The position numbers were made by a program, and so were the translations under genes. 64,000 nucleotides of DNA from Aulostomus chinensis (taxonomy: Eukaryota; Chordata; Actinopteri; Syngnathiformes; Aulostomidae), in contig JBBMOA010000015.1 in NCBI GenBank assembly GCA_037954235.1, positions 19,711,799 through 19,775,798 of the forward strand, given 5' to 3'. Below, piece after piece: positions 1 to 11,530 of this stretch; position 1 is the stretch's first letter; every line of letters starts with the position of its first letter. The notes beneath the pieces were generated by a model, which saw only the letters and a list, made by a program, of their open reading frames with translations, had not been told where the DNA came from and did no database searches.

Positions 1-190
1 TGACTGTTTGAGAATGCAGTTTTCATCCATCAAGGATCCAGTGCATAAAAAATGTAATTTCAGTTACCAAGTATTCTGTCTGAAAGCCACTCATCTCTGA
101 AGTGAAGTGAGCCTTTTCCTAAGATGTACTTTAATTCTCTTGGATGTTGACTGTGTGGCACGATGAAGACAAAAAGAGACAAGCACAGTA
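1..190. other. Flank beyond the inferred 3' end of spns2
   Basis: This is unique-looking sequence with no frame, RNA or repeat that I recognise. It is intergenic only if the polyadenylation call at 208-213 is right. Confidence 0.4.
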
Positions 191-207
191 TGAGGTGATT
201 AAATAGG

Positions 208-213
208 TTTATT
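208..213 (-). promoter_or_regulatory. Polyadenylation signal AATAAA (spns2)
   Basis: The minus strand reads AATAAA here. It is followed within about 15-50 nt by a T- and GT-rich stretch (TGTGCTTGTC, TTTTTGTC), as expected for a cleavage region. The cut is inferred near 185-197. Another AATAAA at 2541-2546 could give a shorter 3' UTR. Confidence 0.55.
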
Positions 214-1435
214 TGATTTACAGACATATACATTTTCTATCAACCCCTGAAGGGAGCATCACAGTTCAGTTCTAGAATAATATCCTTTCACACTTGTCTT
301 GTGTTTACTTGCTCTAAAAATAAAAATAACCTCTGTTTTCTGCTCAACATCAGAAATAGGTTTCTTTATACACGATTCTTGTATGACAAGAGATAGCACA
401 TTCTTGGTACACCAAGTCAGCGATGGTTAACGCAGAATGACTTGATACAACAGAAAGACATACACTCGAGGACTGGTGCTAAGTCAACTAAATTTGGCAA
501 AGAGAAACTCAACTCATGACCCATCTGACCAGAACCAATGTCCCTGTGATGACAGATGCCATCACTTACTGTGAGCATGAAATGACTGACGGTGACCTGG
601 ATGCTAGTCTAGGGTTCAAAATATATCCCTGAACATTACATGTGCAAAATGGTTTGATCATTTGCTCTTAAAAAAACAAAAACAAAAAACAAACATATAC
701 AAGAGCTTTAAAAGAAATGCAAAGTGACTGCACACTTAAGAAGAGGCCCATCTTTAAAAAGAAATCACATTGCAGTTGTTTATGGAGATTGTTTCCTGCC
801 AAAATGTTGCAAACAAATAAAACATGTTCATCAAACATTTAAGAACATATTCAAACACATCACGCGTCAGAAAAAAAAATACAGAATGTCTTATCAGAAC
901 TAACAAAAGATCCTATGAGGACAAAAATAATTCTGCTGTGGTTGTGTTGAGGATGTTCTCATGTGTGCCCTCCATGATAGCTGGCAGCACTGGGAACCTC
1001 TCTGTAAGACTTGTTTTGTTGTTGTTTAATATTTACTACATTTAATATTTGCAAAATCAAATACATCAGATTTTTTAAATGCTATTTGTATTACCAAACC
1101 ACACTGTTAGTGAATCATGTGCATTCACTAACTTTTTTCCTTTGCATTTGCAAAAAAATGGTCAGGAAATGATCTCCATGATTCTTTTTAGTGTGTAATA
1201 AGATTGAGATGTCCAATTCATGGTCACAGTAAACAGGATGAATCTTCGAGATGTAAAAAGGTATTGTGTTGTTTCATTGAGATTAAAGAAAGAACAAACC
1301 CATGGACATAAAACAAAGTGTAGTTTATACAAATTTAGAACTTCCCTTTAGAGATTATTCAGTATGGTAACAAAAAATAAATACATTGCATCCAAGCCAT
1401 CATTTTCAATATATTAAAGTTGCTGCATTATATAG

Positions 1436-1438
<3 letters not shown>

Positions 1439-1527
<89 letters not shown>
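1439..1527. repeat. (TA)n(CA)n compound microsatellite in spns2 3' UTR
   Basis: About 28 TA units run directly into about 16 CA units. In the spns2 transcript this would read (UG)n followed by (UA)n. Confidence 0.97.
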
Positions 1528-1528
<1 letters not shown>

Positions 1529-3703
1529 TTCATTAAAAACTCATTTGGTAACATTAAAAAAGAATTGATAAAAGGAAGGTAAGAAGCTTAGTTCATTAAG
1601 ATGTGGGTGTGTAAACACATCAGGTTGGACAGAATCACATTCAGAGAGCTCCGCGCAGTGGGAGAGAAGCTAAAGCTAATTATCTGGCAACAAGGACACA
1701 ACCCACACAACAGCAGCCCACACACAACCATGAGTCATGCTCACACGTCCGTGCTACAAGAACCACCCCGATGTCTCCCTCTATTCCTCTGCTAAGGTCA
1801 ATCCATACTCCTTCTCCTGCGATCGCTCAGTGGCCTGCAAAGTGCTTTCTTCACCCCTAAAGTTTGAAAATGTTGGCTCCGTTAGTGGCTTCAAGGTAGA
1901 GTAGTATCCACCATGTAATGTACCAAAACATTTTCCCCTTAAAGTGATACTTCTCCCAAAATGTGTGTTTTGCCTGTCAAGTACCAACACGTAGGTGTCT
2001 TGAGCTCATGAAGACATTTTTCCCCCCTCTGTATCACTCCAATGTGTGACTCCACACTGCTGAAAGAGCCAGCCATGAAAAGTCAGCGTGTAACTAACGG
2101 CAACCAGTGGCTAACAGCAGCTACAGCCACTTTCACAGCAGCAACGTGCCCAAAGTTTCATTGTTTGTTTTTAGCTCAACTGAAAGTGTTTGTGGATTAC
2201 TGATCATACAGCTAAAGGAGTTGATTATATCAATGCACTTTAGAGTTGTAAATGAAGGTTTTCTACAGTTTTATCTTTGTTAGCCATCACACACAAGCTA
2301 GCACAAGCTATATAAAAGTGGCTGGCTCCTTCTGCATTCTGGAGTCAAAAAGAATTGGCGCTGGAAAGAAAAACATCTCGGTGGACTAAAGATACCTGTA
2401 TTTGAGTACTTGAAAGGCAAAAAACACTTGTTGGGTGATGTATGGTTTTAAGGTGCCTACTACTAACGCTAAGTCTTGCGTATACATACAGCTAGTTCCT
2501 GAATACACATCAGATGCAAAAAGAGATGAAATCAAATCTATTTATTTGGTCTATCTGCGTTCCGGTGTGTAAAACTCTAAATTTCAGGTTCTTGAAGGGT
2601 TTTCAGCTCCTTTAGCGACATCCTAGGCCGGAATAACATTTCCTCTTCCTGTCTGGGATCAGGATTTCACTCAGTAATAAACCGTTGACTGCAGCTTTCT
2701 TATAGTCACAGAATAGGGTATCTACAATTCACAATACACGTCATCGTAACCAGCATGGGCTGGGCCAAAGTCCATCACTGAAAATGACTCCATCTCTGTG
2801 TGGGTGTCCAGAAATTCAAAACCATAAGAGAACTACCCTTTAAAGGGAAACCCAGCTCACTGATAAGGCAGAGTGGATAAAAAGCTTCCGCGAAAATGAA
2901 ATAAAATTGTATTGCTTCCCTTTAAACAGCTCAAATAAAAAACAATTATGTTGGTGAAAAAAATCATGTACATTACAACTTTAAAAAATATGTAATCCAG
3001 TGTCCTTTTAAATCACCCAGATCATGTCATCATTATGAAACAATCACAAGCAGTAACATCCAGTCAAACCCAACATCACACAGAAAAGAAAAAAAAATCA
3101 CTTTGTGAAAAATAATGTGCAGAAGTCTCTCTGTGTGTTCTCTGGCACCATCTACACTGATTTAAGTGCTAAAAGCTAAAAACACATGAGGTTCAAGGAA
3201 ACAGCTGGCTTGTTTTTGTTCATGTGAAAGCTCCAATTTTTTTTTTTTTTTTTTAAGGCTAATTCACTGACCTTAACACTTTTTGGCTCTTGGTTGACGG
3301 CAATGTTTACATGCACAACAAAACCATGACGTGATCATGTGAATACTGTGTGTGTTGTTAATTGCGCGATGCGCTTTGTTAAAACTGCATGACCTGATAC
3401 CAGTCACATCATGGGAGGCTTGTTTGAATGGATAAACAGCACTTTGATTATTTTAGATGCATCATTGTTCAATAGTTTTGCAGCTACTAATGTCAGATGA
3501 AAGGCTCAATGAATGGTTGGAAAAGAGAAACAGCTGCGCTGCTTCAATTCATCTATGATCTAATTTCACAGCCAGAAACTGAAGGATTGTGTGCATGCAA
3601 ACATAGTCAGTGATGACGTCATGAGGGTTGGTGGTGGTCAGTGCAAAGTCTAAAGGAATGTAATGATGCTATGGCACTTGGCACAGACTGACAGCCGATG
3701 TAC

Positions 3704-3774
3704 CAGACAGACAGACAGATACAGACAGACAGACATGTAGGGAGAGAGCTGAACAGACAGGCAGACAGACAGGG
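3704..3774. repeat. CAGA tetranucleotide repeat
   Basis: There are two imperfect CAGA runs (3704-3734 and 3752-3774) separated by about 18 nt, inside the inferred 3' UTR. Confidence 0.9.
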
Positions 3775-5499
3775 CAGGTTCATGGTCAGCATTCAGTAGT
3801 ATGGCAGCAGGAGTCAGAGAGCTCACGGGATTTCGTCACCCTGCCTCCTCCCTGGAAGGTTCAGTGGATCCTCGTGGACAGAGGTGAGAAGGACATCAGC
3901 TATTGCTTGGCAAACTTTCACACACCGCTGTGCGCCTCCTCATCAGCCTGTGATTTCAGAGGCATTTCGGGGAGGGGCAAGACGCTCCCTCGTTCCAGTT
4001 ATCCTCCACGAGTGTGTAGGTAGGGGGAGATGCTTGAGCCACGGCGACGATGAGGAGGAGGATGTGTGTCGAACAAGTGGATCAGCTGTACTCTCTTCTT
4101 ATCTCCATTTTTTCATGAGTTTGGCTGTTCCTTCATGTGGGTCCACATTGGGTTGTCACCTGACAGAGAGGGGAGGAAGAGAGGGAAGGGAGGGGGTTAG
4201 AATCTGTCCTAACTGCAGGACACTCACATGTAATTAATGTGAAGGTGGAAAGCTCCCGGGCCATCTGTTAGGACCTTCCTGATAATGCCTGCACGCCAGG
4301 CCCAGGCTGTGCCCTAAATATTTCCCTGACACATGGCTTTTTGTTGCATGCAGACCCCCTTGATCTGAGCAACAGTGAGCTAGAAGCAGCAGTGGCACAC
4401 TGCTACCGCCTGTCCAGATGTGCAGAACGGGCTTGATATTTAATCTCCTGTATCAAATCAAATGTGTTTTAAAAAAACATGATGGAGGACTTACAGATGC
4501 AAACAATAACAGGGATTGCATGAAGTAAGACTGTAAATTTACATAGAAAGTGACAATAATGACCAGTTACTTCATTTTCTCAAATTATTATGAAATTTGG
4601 AGGGAGGATCCAAATTAAGTTGTTGGAGTTGATGATTGGGACCCTGACAGTGGTATGCACTCCCAAAGGTCCCTCTGTCATGGGTGCCCTGGATGCTCCA
4701 GGACACAAGCTACAACATGATTACTGGGGGGGTGGGGTGGGTGGGCATGCACATTCAAAGACTTGTTTGTGTATACAGAAAATCAGCTGCACATATTACA
4801 AAGGGTAATTATCTGGAACAGGAGGATTAGAGGATTTTTAGTTGCGCAGTTGCAGCTTCAATCCTCTCTGGGATGAATATTTTCTTCAATTATTAGTGCC
4901 AGTTGTTACTGTGAGTTGTTTATAAGCCAAACTTGCGATGAAATCGTTACAAAGGCAGTGTGGCTATAATTAGAGCGAGGAGGTCTTTGATATGCAGGAC
5001 TGGTCTGCCTCCTTATAGCTCCACTAGTACCGAGCTGCAGACTGAAGCAAAGGGGTGGGCTGTTGGGTCAAGAGGATGCAAATCATGGCTTCAGACATTT
5101 GGGCTGACATGACTAGAGGTGTCACTGGACACACAGTAAGCGGTAAATGGTGTGGTGAACTAAACCAAAGATCCGGTGAAGGGGGCAAGTCTTTCTGAAT
5201 GAATGAATTCTAAGTTGAACAAGTTACATCAGAGCTTGGCTGTGTACACAATGGACCTCATTCATGAAATGTTCTTACGCACAAATTTGTTCTTATGTGT
5301 ATATTTGTTCTTCTTCAATGACCTTTTAACCTTCACAATCGTCTTACAGATGGGACAAAAGCCTTATGACTATTTGTATCTCCTTGCTCTTTACATCTGT
5401 TCTGTACCTCTGTAAGTGGCAATCACCAAAGCAGACATAAATGTCTTAGCCTTAAAATTGACGGCTAAACTTGAAATACTGCATCACAGTTGTATTCCT

Positions 5500-5830
5500 C
5501 TGTGTGTGCCGGTCACAGCGATGACCTTCGACCAACATTTTACAGTTTTTTTTTTAATTTTTAATCTTTCACTTTTACCTTACGTAAAGATGACATCTCT
5601 CTTTGATTCTAAGTGGACTTTTGCAGCAAAGAGAGATGTCACATTTACACAAGGTAAAAGTGACCTTGACCTTTGACCTGTGGTCATTTAAAATCTTTTT
5701 GCGTCATCCTTGAGTCCCAGTGGATGTTTGAGCGAATTTGAAGCATTTCCCTCTCGCTGTTCCTGAGATTTTTTTTTGTGGACAGATGGAACGACAACAC
5801 ATAAACATAATAACTCTGGTTGCCGATGCA
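5500..5830. repeat. Dispersed fish repeat with internal imperfect palindrome
   Basis: The text (TGACCTTGACCTTTGACC, then a 'cagtggatgtttg' and 'ggacagatggaacgacaac' pattern) is of a kind I recognise as dispersed in teleost genomes. A related copy lies at 26616-26900. Inside it, 5569-5605 pairs with 5627-5663. Class is uncertain. Confidence 0.55.
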
Positions 5831-7100
5831 TTCTACAATTCTTAAAACCAAATTGTGCATCAGATTATTTCATGAATAAGGACAAATGTGTGTGTGCTTC
5901 TGGTGTGAAGAAGGAACATCCAGGCTTGCAGCTGTACAAACACTTTAAACAGTTAGGACATGAGTGACTACATCAAGAGTTTTGCCTCTAAGAAGTGAGT
6001 TTACTCCTCATGGTGTACGAGGGTGTAGTTAGAGCATAAGTGAGCGCGAAGCTCACACTGGTCTTGACAGCTCCGTCTTGGGGGGTGTCCTGCAGTCAAC
6101 ATGCTGCTTGGAGTGAATCTTATCCTCCTCCTCTCGAGAATGTTAATTGGATGACACTGTATCTGATCTCCGTCTGGGATTGCATCATTGAGATTAATAG
6201 CTTGTGATGTGTAACAGCTTAGGCCATTACCACTTCTTTTCTTCCTCACTTATTCAGCAAATGTGAGTCTGTTCTCATTTTTCTCCTCCAAATTCATCTC
6301 CTTCCCTTCACAGTGCGTGGTGATAGCAATCTACGACATATCACTGTGTTTGCTCCTCAGAGCTGCACCTCTGGGATTAGTGGTCGGTACTGAGGGAGTC
6401 TGAGGGGTGAACGGTATTGATTTGTTTGAGAGGAAATATTTCCTGTCACTGAGAGGAACATCCTAGAAAATAAATCTGATGACAGTCACTCATCAGTGCC
6501 TTCACTGTGTGTGGAAACGAGCAGTTCCCAGGCATATCCTTCTGATCTCATGTTGCTTAAGCCACTATAATTAGCATCTTTAGACAGCCAGGAGACAACG
6601 TTTGAGCTGCTGTATGTGGCAGAGAACTGATGAAACCCTCAGGCCGAGAGCACAAACGGCCCCGGAAACCTGATATTAGAGGCAGCCGTGTGGGAGCCTT
6701 TCATGTCACCTGTCACTCGTGGTGCATGGTAAGCTAATGTCAGCCAGTCAACGATACTGACACTGCAGCTCTCACAGTTTTGAACACTGCAACAGTTTTA
6801 GATGGTCCCTCATATTCAGTTCACGCGTAGATGAGATTTTGTGCCTGTGTCACAAGTGTTTATGTGTATATAAAACGTGTGTATTTCGTTTTAAAAGTTT
6901 CTTTTGCTTTTCCTGTGTCTCCTTCAATCAATTCACCAGTGCACAATCAACCTGCGAGCCCTTACCAACATGGCAACTCATTGTTTGTCTTCAAAATTTC
7001 CAGAAATCGTTCTTTTTCATCCCTATAATTACAGCAACATTTTTTCCTGGATATGCCAAACGCACGAGCGCCAACAGTATTTTCTGGTGCATTTCCAAAT

Positions 7101-7138
7101 TGATAGATAGATACTTTATTGATCTCCAGGAGAAATTC
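7101..7138 (-). repeat. Possible non-LTR retrotransposon 3' tail
   Basis: On the minus strand the segment reads GAATTTCTCCTGGAGATCAA then TAAAGTATCTATCTATC. This resembles a 3' end (GGGATCAATAAAGT plus TATC units) common to fish non-LTR elements. It is very short and the assignment is from memory. Confidence 0.4.
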
Positions 7139-8413
7139 ACAATTTTTTTTTCTTCATTTCTGAGTTTTGAATGCATGTCTTCTCATTAGCTGATGCTCAA
7201 ATGTCAGAGTGGCCTTGGATACACATTTTTACAGCGGTCATGACTGAATTATGATATACAGCCCGCTGGGGCATTCCTGAAAGTACTCTCGGCTTCCAAA
7301 GTGAGTGGAATTTTGAGGTCGTCGACAAAAAAATTTAAATAATGGTTTTTTGCAAAAAATTTGATCAACATGCAAAATGTCGCTAAGCCTCTGAGCCTGT
7401 CCTCTCCTTTGCCTGCTTGAATTTACATCCTCGTACAATTTTTCCACCGATTCACCGCCCCCAAATATTACATGTAGTTGCAATTTTGGCAAATGATCAC
7501 AGGGCTTCCTGACTTGAACTCTAACTACCTTGTGAGAAATGATGCGCAGCTCTACTTTCTAGTTCTCAAGTTGGTGGCATTTCATCATTAAAGAGTGACT
7601 TGTCAGCAAATTTATGACCAAACATCTGACATATATTCAATAAACTTTCAAAACAAGAACTCTACCACAATATTTAAAAGGAAGTCATTTGTTTGTCATC
7701 GCTTTTTCACACTGAAGCCAGACATATTTCTAGACATATTCATGACCTCTTTGTGTACTTTGTGTTCATAAAAATATTTTGACATGTGTTTAGAGGACAA
7801 ATACTCCCAGACAGGGTTACAAAGGCGTGATTAGAAAAGGGTAAAACTTTGACCTTTTAGCTAAACACGATAACCTTAACAAATAAGTCACAACAGTTCC
7901 CTTGTCCCTCTAATCAGTGAGTCAGAGTTTAATCTTGTTATTCTATCCAGGAGCTGCCCCATTGTCCTTCTGCGCAGACATGGCTGGTATGCTGCCAATT
8001 ATTGTTTATTTTTCCACATCACAGTTAATAATTAGAGAGCTTTTGAAACATGTGTGTGAGTCTGATAAAAGACAGGAAGGAGGGAAGGCAGCTCGATAAG
8101 ATGGTCCAGTAACCCCTCCAAGAATGTCCGTGAGCACAATATGACGGGAAACAGATCAATCATACATCATCGTGTCCATCGCCCCCGGCATTTATAAAGC
8201 CTTGGGTCAAAGGGCCTTTTAAGTCCACACAGATCTTGTTTTCAGATCTCCGTTGCTCCTAATGAGAGGTGAGCTACGTGATGCTCACGCGGTAATAAGA
8301 GGGGAGCTCTGTAAATGTCAATGATCCAGGAGCATCTCTTTGAAATCAGCCACTTAGCCTGCTGATGTTAAAAGCACTTAAAATTGCTTTGGGAGAAAGG
8401 GTAACTTACCTGG

Positions 8414-8456
8414 TCATACCTTGACTGAGGTGGAAGGTCTGGACAGTTGGCTCATC
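8414..8456 (-). CDS. spns2: spns2 exon 12, C-terminal tail and stop
   Basis: The exon completes Gln and encodes MSQLSRPSTSVKV and TGA. This resembles the VNQLxxPPSTVKV-type tail remembered for zebrafish and human Spns2, which is why I chose this small exon. The acceptor is CTCTCCGTAG. The exon continues past the stop to a strong donor (CCAG then GTAAGTTA) at 8408-8409. A second donor (AAG then GTATGA) at 8418-8419 lies before the stop. Confidence 0.88.
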
Positions 8457-11400
8457 CTACGGAGAGAACGAAATCGTTGCAGGATCAAGGATGCTGCATG
8501 TAGGACTCTATTTTCTGTAAAAATCTCTTTCCCAAACATTTTGTATTTCAATCACAGTTTAAGACAACCTGCCCGTGTGATGCCACAGTGCTCAGCCTGC
8601 CTTCACTGTCGCCCATTAACGACTTTGACTTCATGAAAGACTCGATAAAAGCTGGATGCCACAGTCCTGTGATGCTACAGTGCTCAGCCTGCCTTCACCC
8701 CTTAAATGTCCTGTCAAGAGAGCACTGGCATGGCAGATGAACTACTCTCACACATCAGTATGAGTATATGTAGAGCGGGTGAACACAAGCAGGGGGCACG
8801 CAGTGAACCTGAGCTATAAATGGAAACAGCACTGCCAAAAAAAGCCACCAACCTAGAAATAATAAGGCACTCTTTAAGGCTGGAAATAGACAGACGCGCT
8901 CCAGCGAGTAACTTGCTTGCCTTTTATAAATAGCACAAAGTATCTGAGGACTCACTTAAAGGAGGAAGAGGGAGAAAGGGGAGGGGGGGGCAAAAATTGT
9001 GGGCTTTACAGTGTGAATAGAATCAATAAGCATCAGTCCTGAAACAACTGTAGTTGTAAAGTCATCCTGGTCTCTGAAGCGCTGTTTGCAGCTTGTTACA
9101 TGAGAGCTGCCTAGGTTTAAACATTGCATTTTCTTCATTCGGCTGTTTTCTTCTAATGTATAAATGCCAATGTTAGAGCTACTATATAAGATACCCATCA
9201 GTATGTTTGCTCTTGTGCGCCTACATAGCTGGAGCTGGTATATGATTAACCTATATGTAGGTGAGGTTGCAAGCATTGTGAACTATTCTGACAGGATCCT
9301 TAGTGATGTAAATGAATGGAAAGGAATTAAAGAAAAGCAGGAGAACATCGCATTTGATTTATTTACTTCACTTATTTCATTGAAGCATATCTATATTCCA
9401 GCTGTGTATAAAAGCTGACGAGTGTGGTTTGTATTTTTGTCACTTTCATTCACCAAGCAACCAACCAGCAAACCAAACAACTAACCGTTAATCCTCTGAC
9501 CTTCTGGGAAAAGGCAGCAGATCATCTGGATTACAATTTAACATATGAAATTACAGATTTGTTCTAAGGATCTTAATAAAGACTCATTATCGTTTGCCTT
9601 GTTTGGCTTTTTAGAAAAGTGAGAATCTAATGACTACAGGGCTTTTTTTCACAGCGGCCATTTTGACACGTCACTGCAGTGTAATAACAGGTGTAATCAG
9701 TCAAATCAATTTGGATCCAGTTCCGTTAAGTTTTTCATTGAGATGATATGCACCATACCAGCGTTCTGTCACACCTAAATGGAACAAGGCTATAATTAAT
9801 GTAGTGTTTACCCTGCATAGACAAAATGGCTGTTAATGGCCTGTTAACAAGTTTGACTCATGAAAGACTCAATAAAAAACTGGATGTCTCTAAGACCTGA
9901 CAAGCATTCATGATTTACAGCTTATAAGGATCTACAAAGTTTTAGGGGAGCGAGATCACCCGTTCAAAAGTGGCAGTGAAAGTGAAATTCTGACGCTGCT
10001 TTGAAATACATTTTTTGCTTCAGTGTGATTTTGACATCAATCTAGTTCCATATTTGTGGAAAATGACACACAAGAAAGCCCCTGTGATTGCTCCAAGTGT
10101 GTCTGTTTCACATCTTTCCCTCCAGTGTGTTGTGTGAAAGTCAAGTGGTTGCGGTTGGATATAGCTGAGTGAACATGTGCCATTTGCCCACACAGTGCAG
10201 TAATGCAGTCAGATAACTTGATCCTCACATAGGACCACAGACTCACATCCTCGACTGGCTCAATGCAGCGTGATTTTTTTTTTTGGTCATTGTTCTGAAT
10301 TTGGTGCCTTTTTTCCTGGAGGAGTTCCAGCAGAAGCCACAGCTTGGCTTACTAGTGGCAGACACGGACCTCCGCCTAAGCAAAGGCTCTCCTTGACTTT
10401 AAATTAACATTACACAGAGGAAATATTAATGGTTTGGATGGTACCTTGACCCTGGATTCTAGTTCCGAATATCCTGAAGCCGCTGGTTTCCACAACAGTT
10501 TAACCAACACTGCCTGCTGGTATTGCTTTTTTAAGTTTTTATGGTTACAAAACTGCTCTTTCTGGAGCTGGTTAAGCTGCACCAAAATCTCTAGTTATGA
10601 AGAGGCTGTGGCGTGGGAACCCCACAGGATGAGGACAAAGCGACAGCAGACAGACATTAGACTGCTATCCTGTCTAAAAACGTCCCTCATCTTCAACAGG
10701 AAGGAAGTCATTTGGAAGAGCACTGGTTCCAGGGGAGCAAGTTGATGTGATAAAATTGTGGGACAAAATAAGCAGAATGAAAACAAGAAGTTATGTCTCA
10801 CCGACTGTGAGAGGATGAGTGTGTTTGTTCTAACCTTTTAAGGCCATGACCAGTGACTGTGAGGTTGTATTCACGTTTTGGTGTTAGAAAGAGGAAAATA
10901 TGAATACTCAAGTATGAGGGGCGGTAGCTGCTACACTTTAACAAACTAATGGCTGGAACAGCTTGTGTCAGCGCTCCAGCATTTTTAGCTGACTGACATT
11001 TTCAATCGGCTCAGAGGCTTTTCTGAGTCTTGCAGGGCTGGCATGACTGTTGGCATCACTGGGACACTTGACACTGGTCGAACCAAAACACAAGGGTACA
11101 AGCAGTTTCCAGACAACATCCTGGAATTGTTTGTCTTACGTTTGGATTTTTACATGATGACAATCTCATCAAAGTATAAAATATGTGATTAATACATAAT
11201 AGCAAGGTATTCAAACATGTCTGAGTCACTCACTGGTTCTCGGCCTTCTCTCTGTCATCCAGGAAGAAAAGTGCCGTGGCCAGGAAAAACATGCCTCCCA
11301 GGACGATGATAAAGGGACAGAGCATGAGGGCATAGCCCAGACTGAGGAACTTCCACAGCTCCGATGTAGCGTAGCTCTCCTGAAGGGCGTCAGAGATCTA

Positions 11401-11462
11401 CACCCAGGCATGCCAGCCCAACAATGACCACAACCACCAAAACCACCCCACATACAAACACG

Positions 11463-11530
<68 letters not shown>

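Larger units (their letters stand above)
195..4159 (-). other. spns2: spns2 terminal exon: mostly 3' UTR, possible alternative C-terminal codons
   Basis: At 4160-4161 on the minus strand there is a very strong acceptor: a branch-like TTCTAAC, about 40 nt of nearly pure pyrimidines, then CTCTGTCAG. The sequence below it has no long frame and ends near a polyadenylation signal. I infer a single terminal exon of about 4 kb. Its first bases read GTG ACA ACC CAA TGT GG and then reach TGA, in frame with the upstream of the two exon 12 donors. The stretch holds a (CA)(TA) microsatellite and CAGA repeats and no other recognised element. Confidence 0.65.
4160..8409 (-). other. Intron 12 (after the stop codon)
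   Basis: No coding exon was found. It holds a dispersed repeat with a hairpin (about 5500-5830) and a short retrotransposon-like tail (7101-7138). The segment 8130-8340 looks unique and balanced in composition. The rest shows nothing recognisable. Confidence 0.6.

Noticed and set aside
4120..4159. Direct splicing of exon 11 to the acceptor at 4160-4161 as the last coding exon
   Set aside because: The phase gives Gln then an immediate stop. The small exon at 8414-8456 instead gives the conserved RPSTSVKV tail with correct phase.
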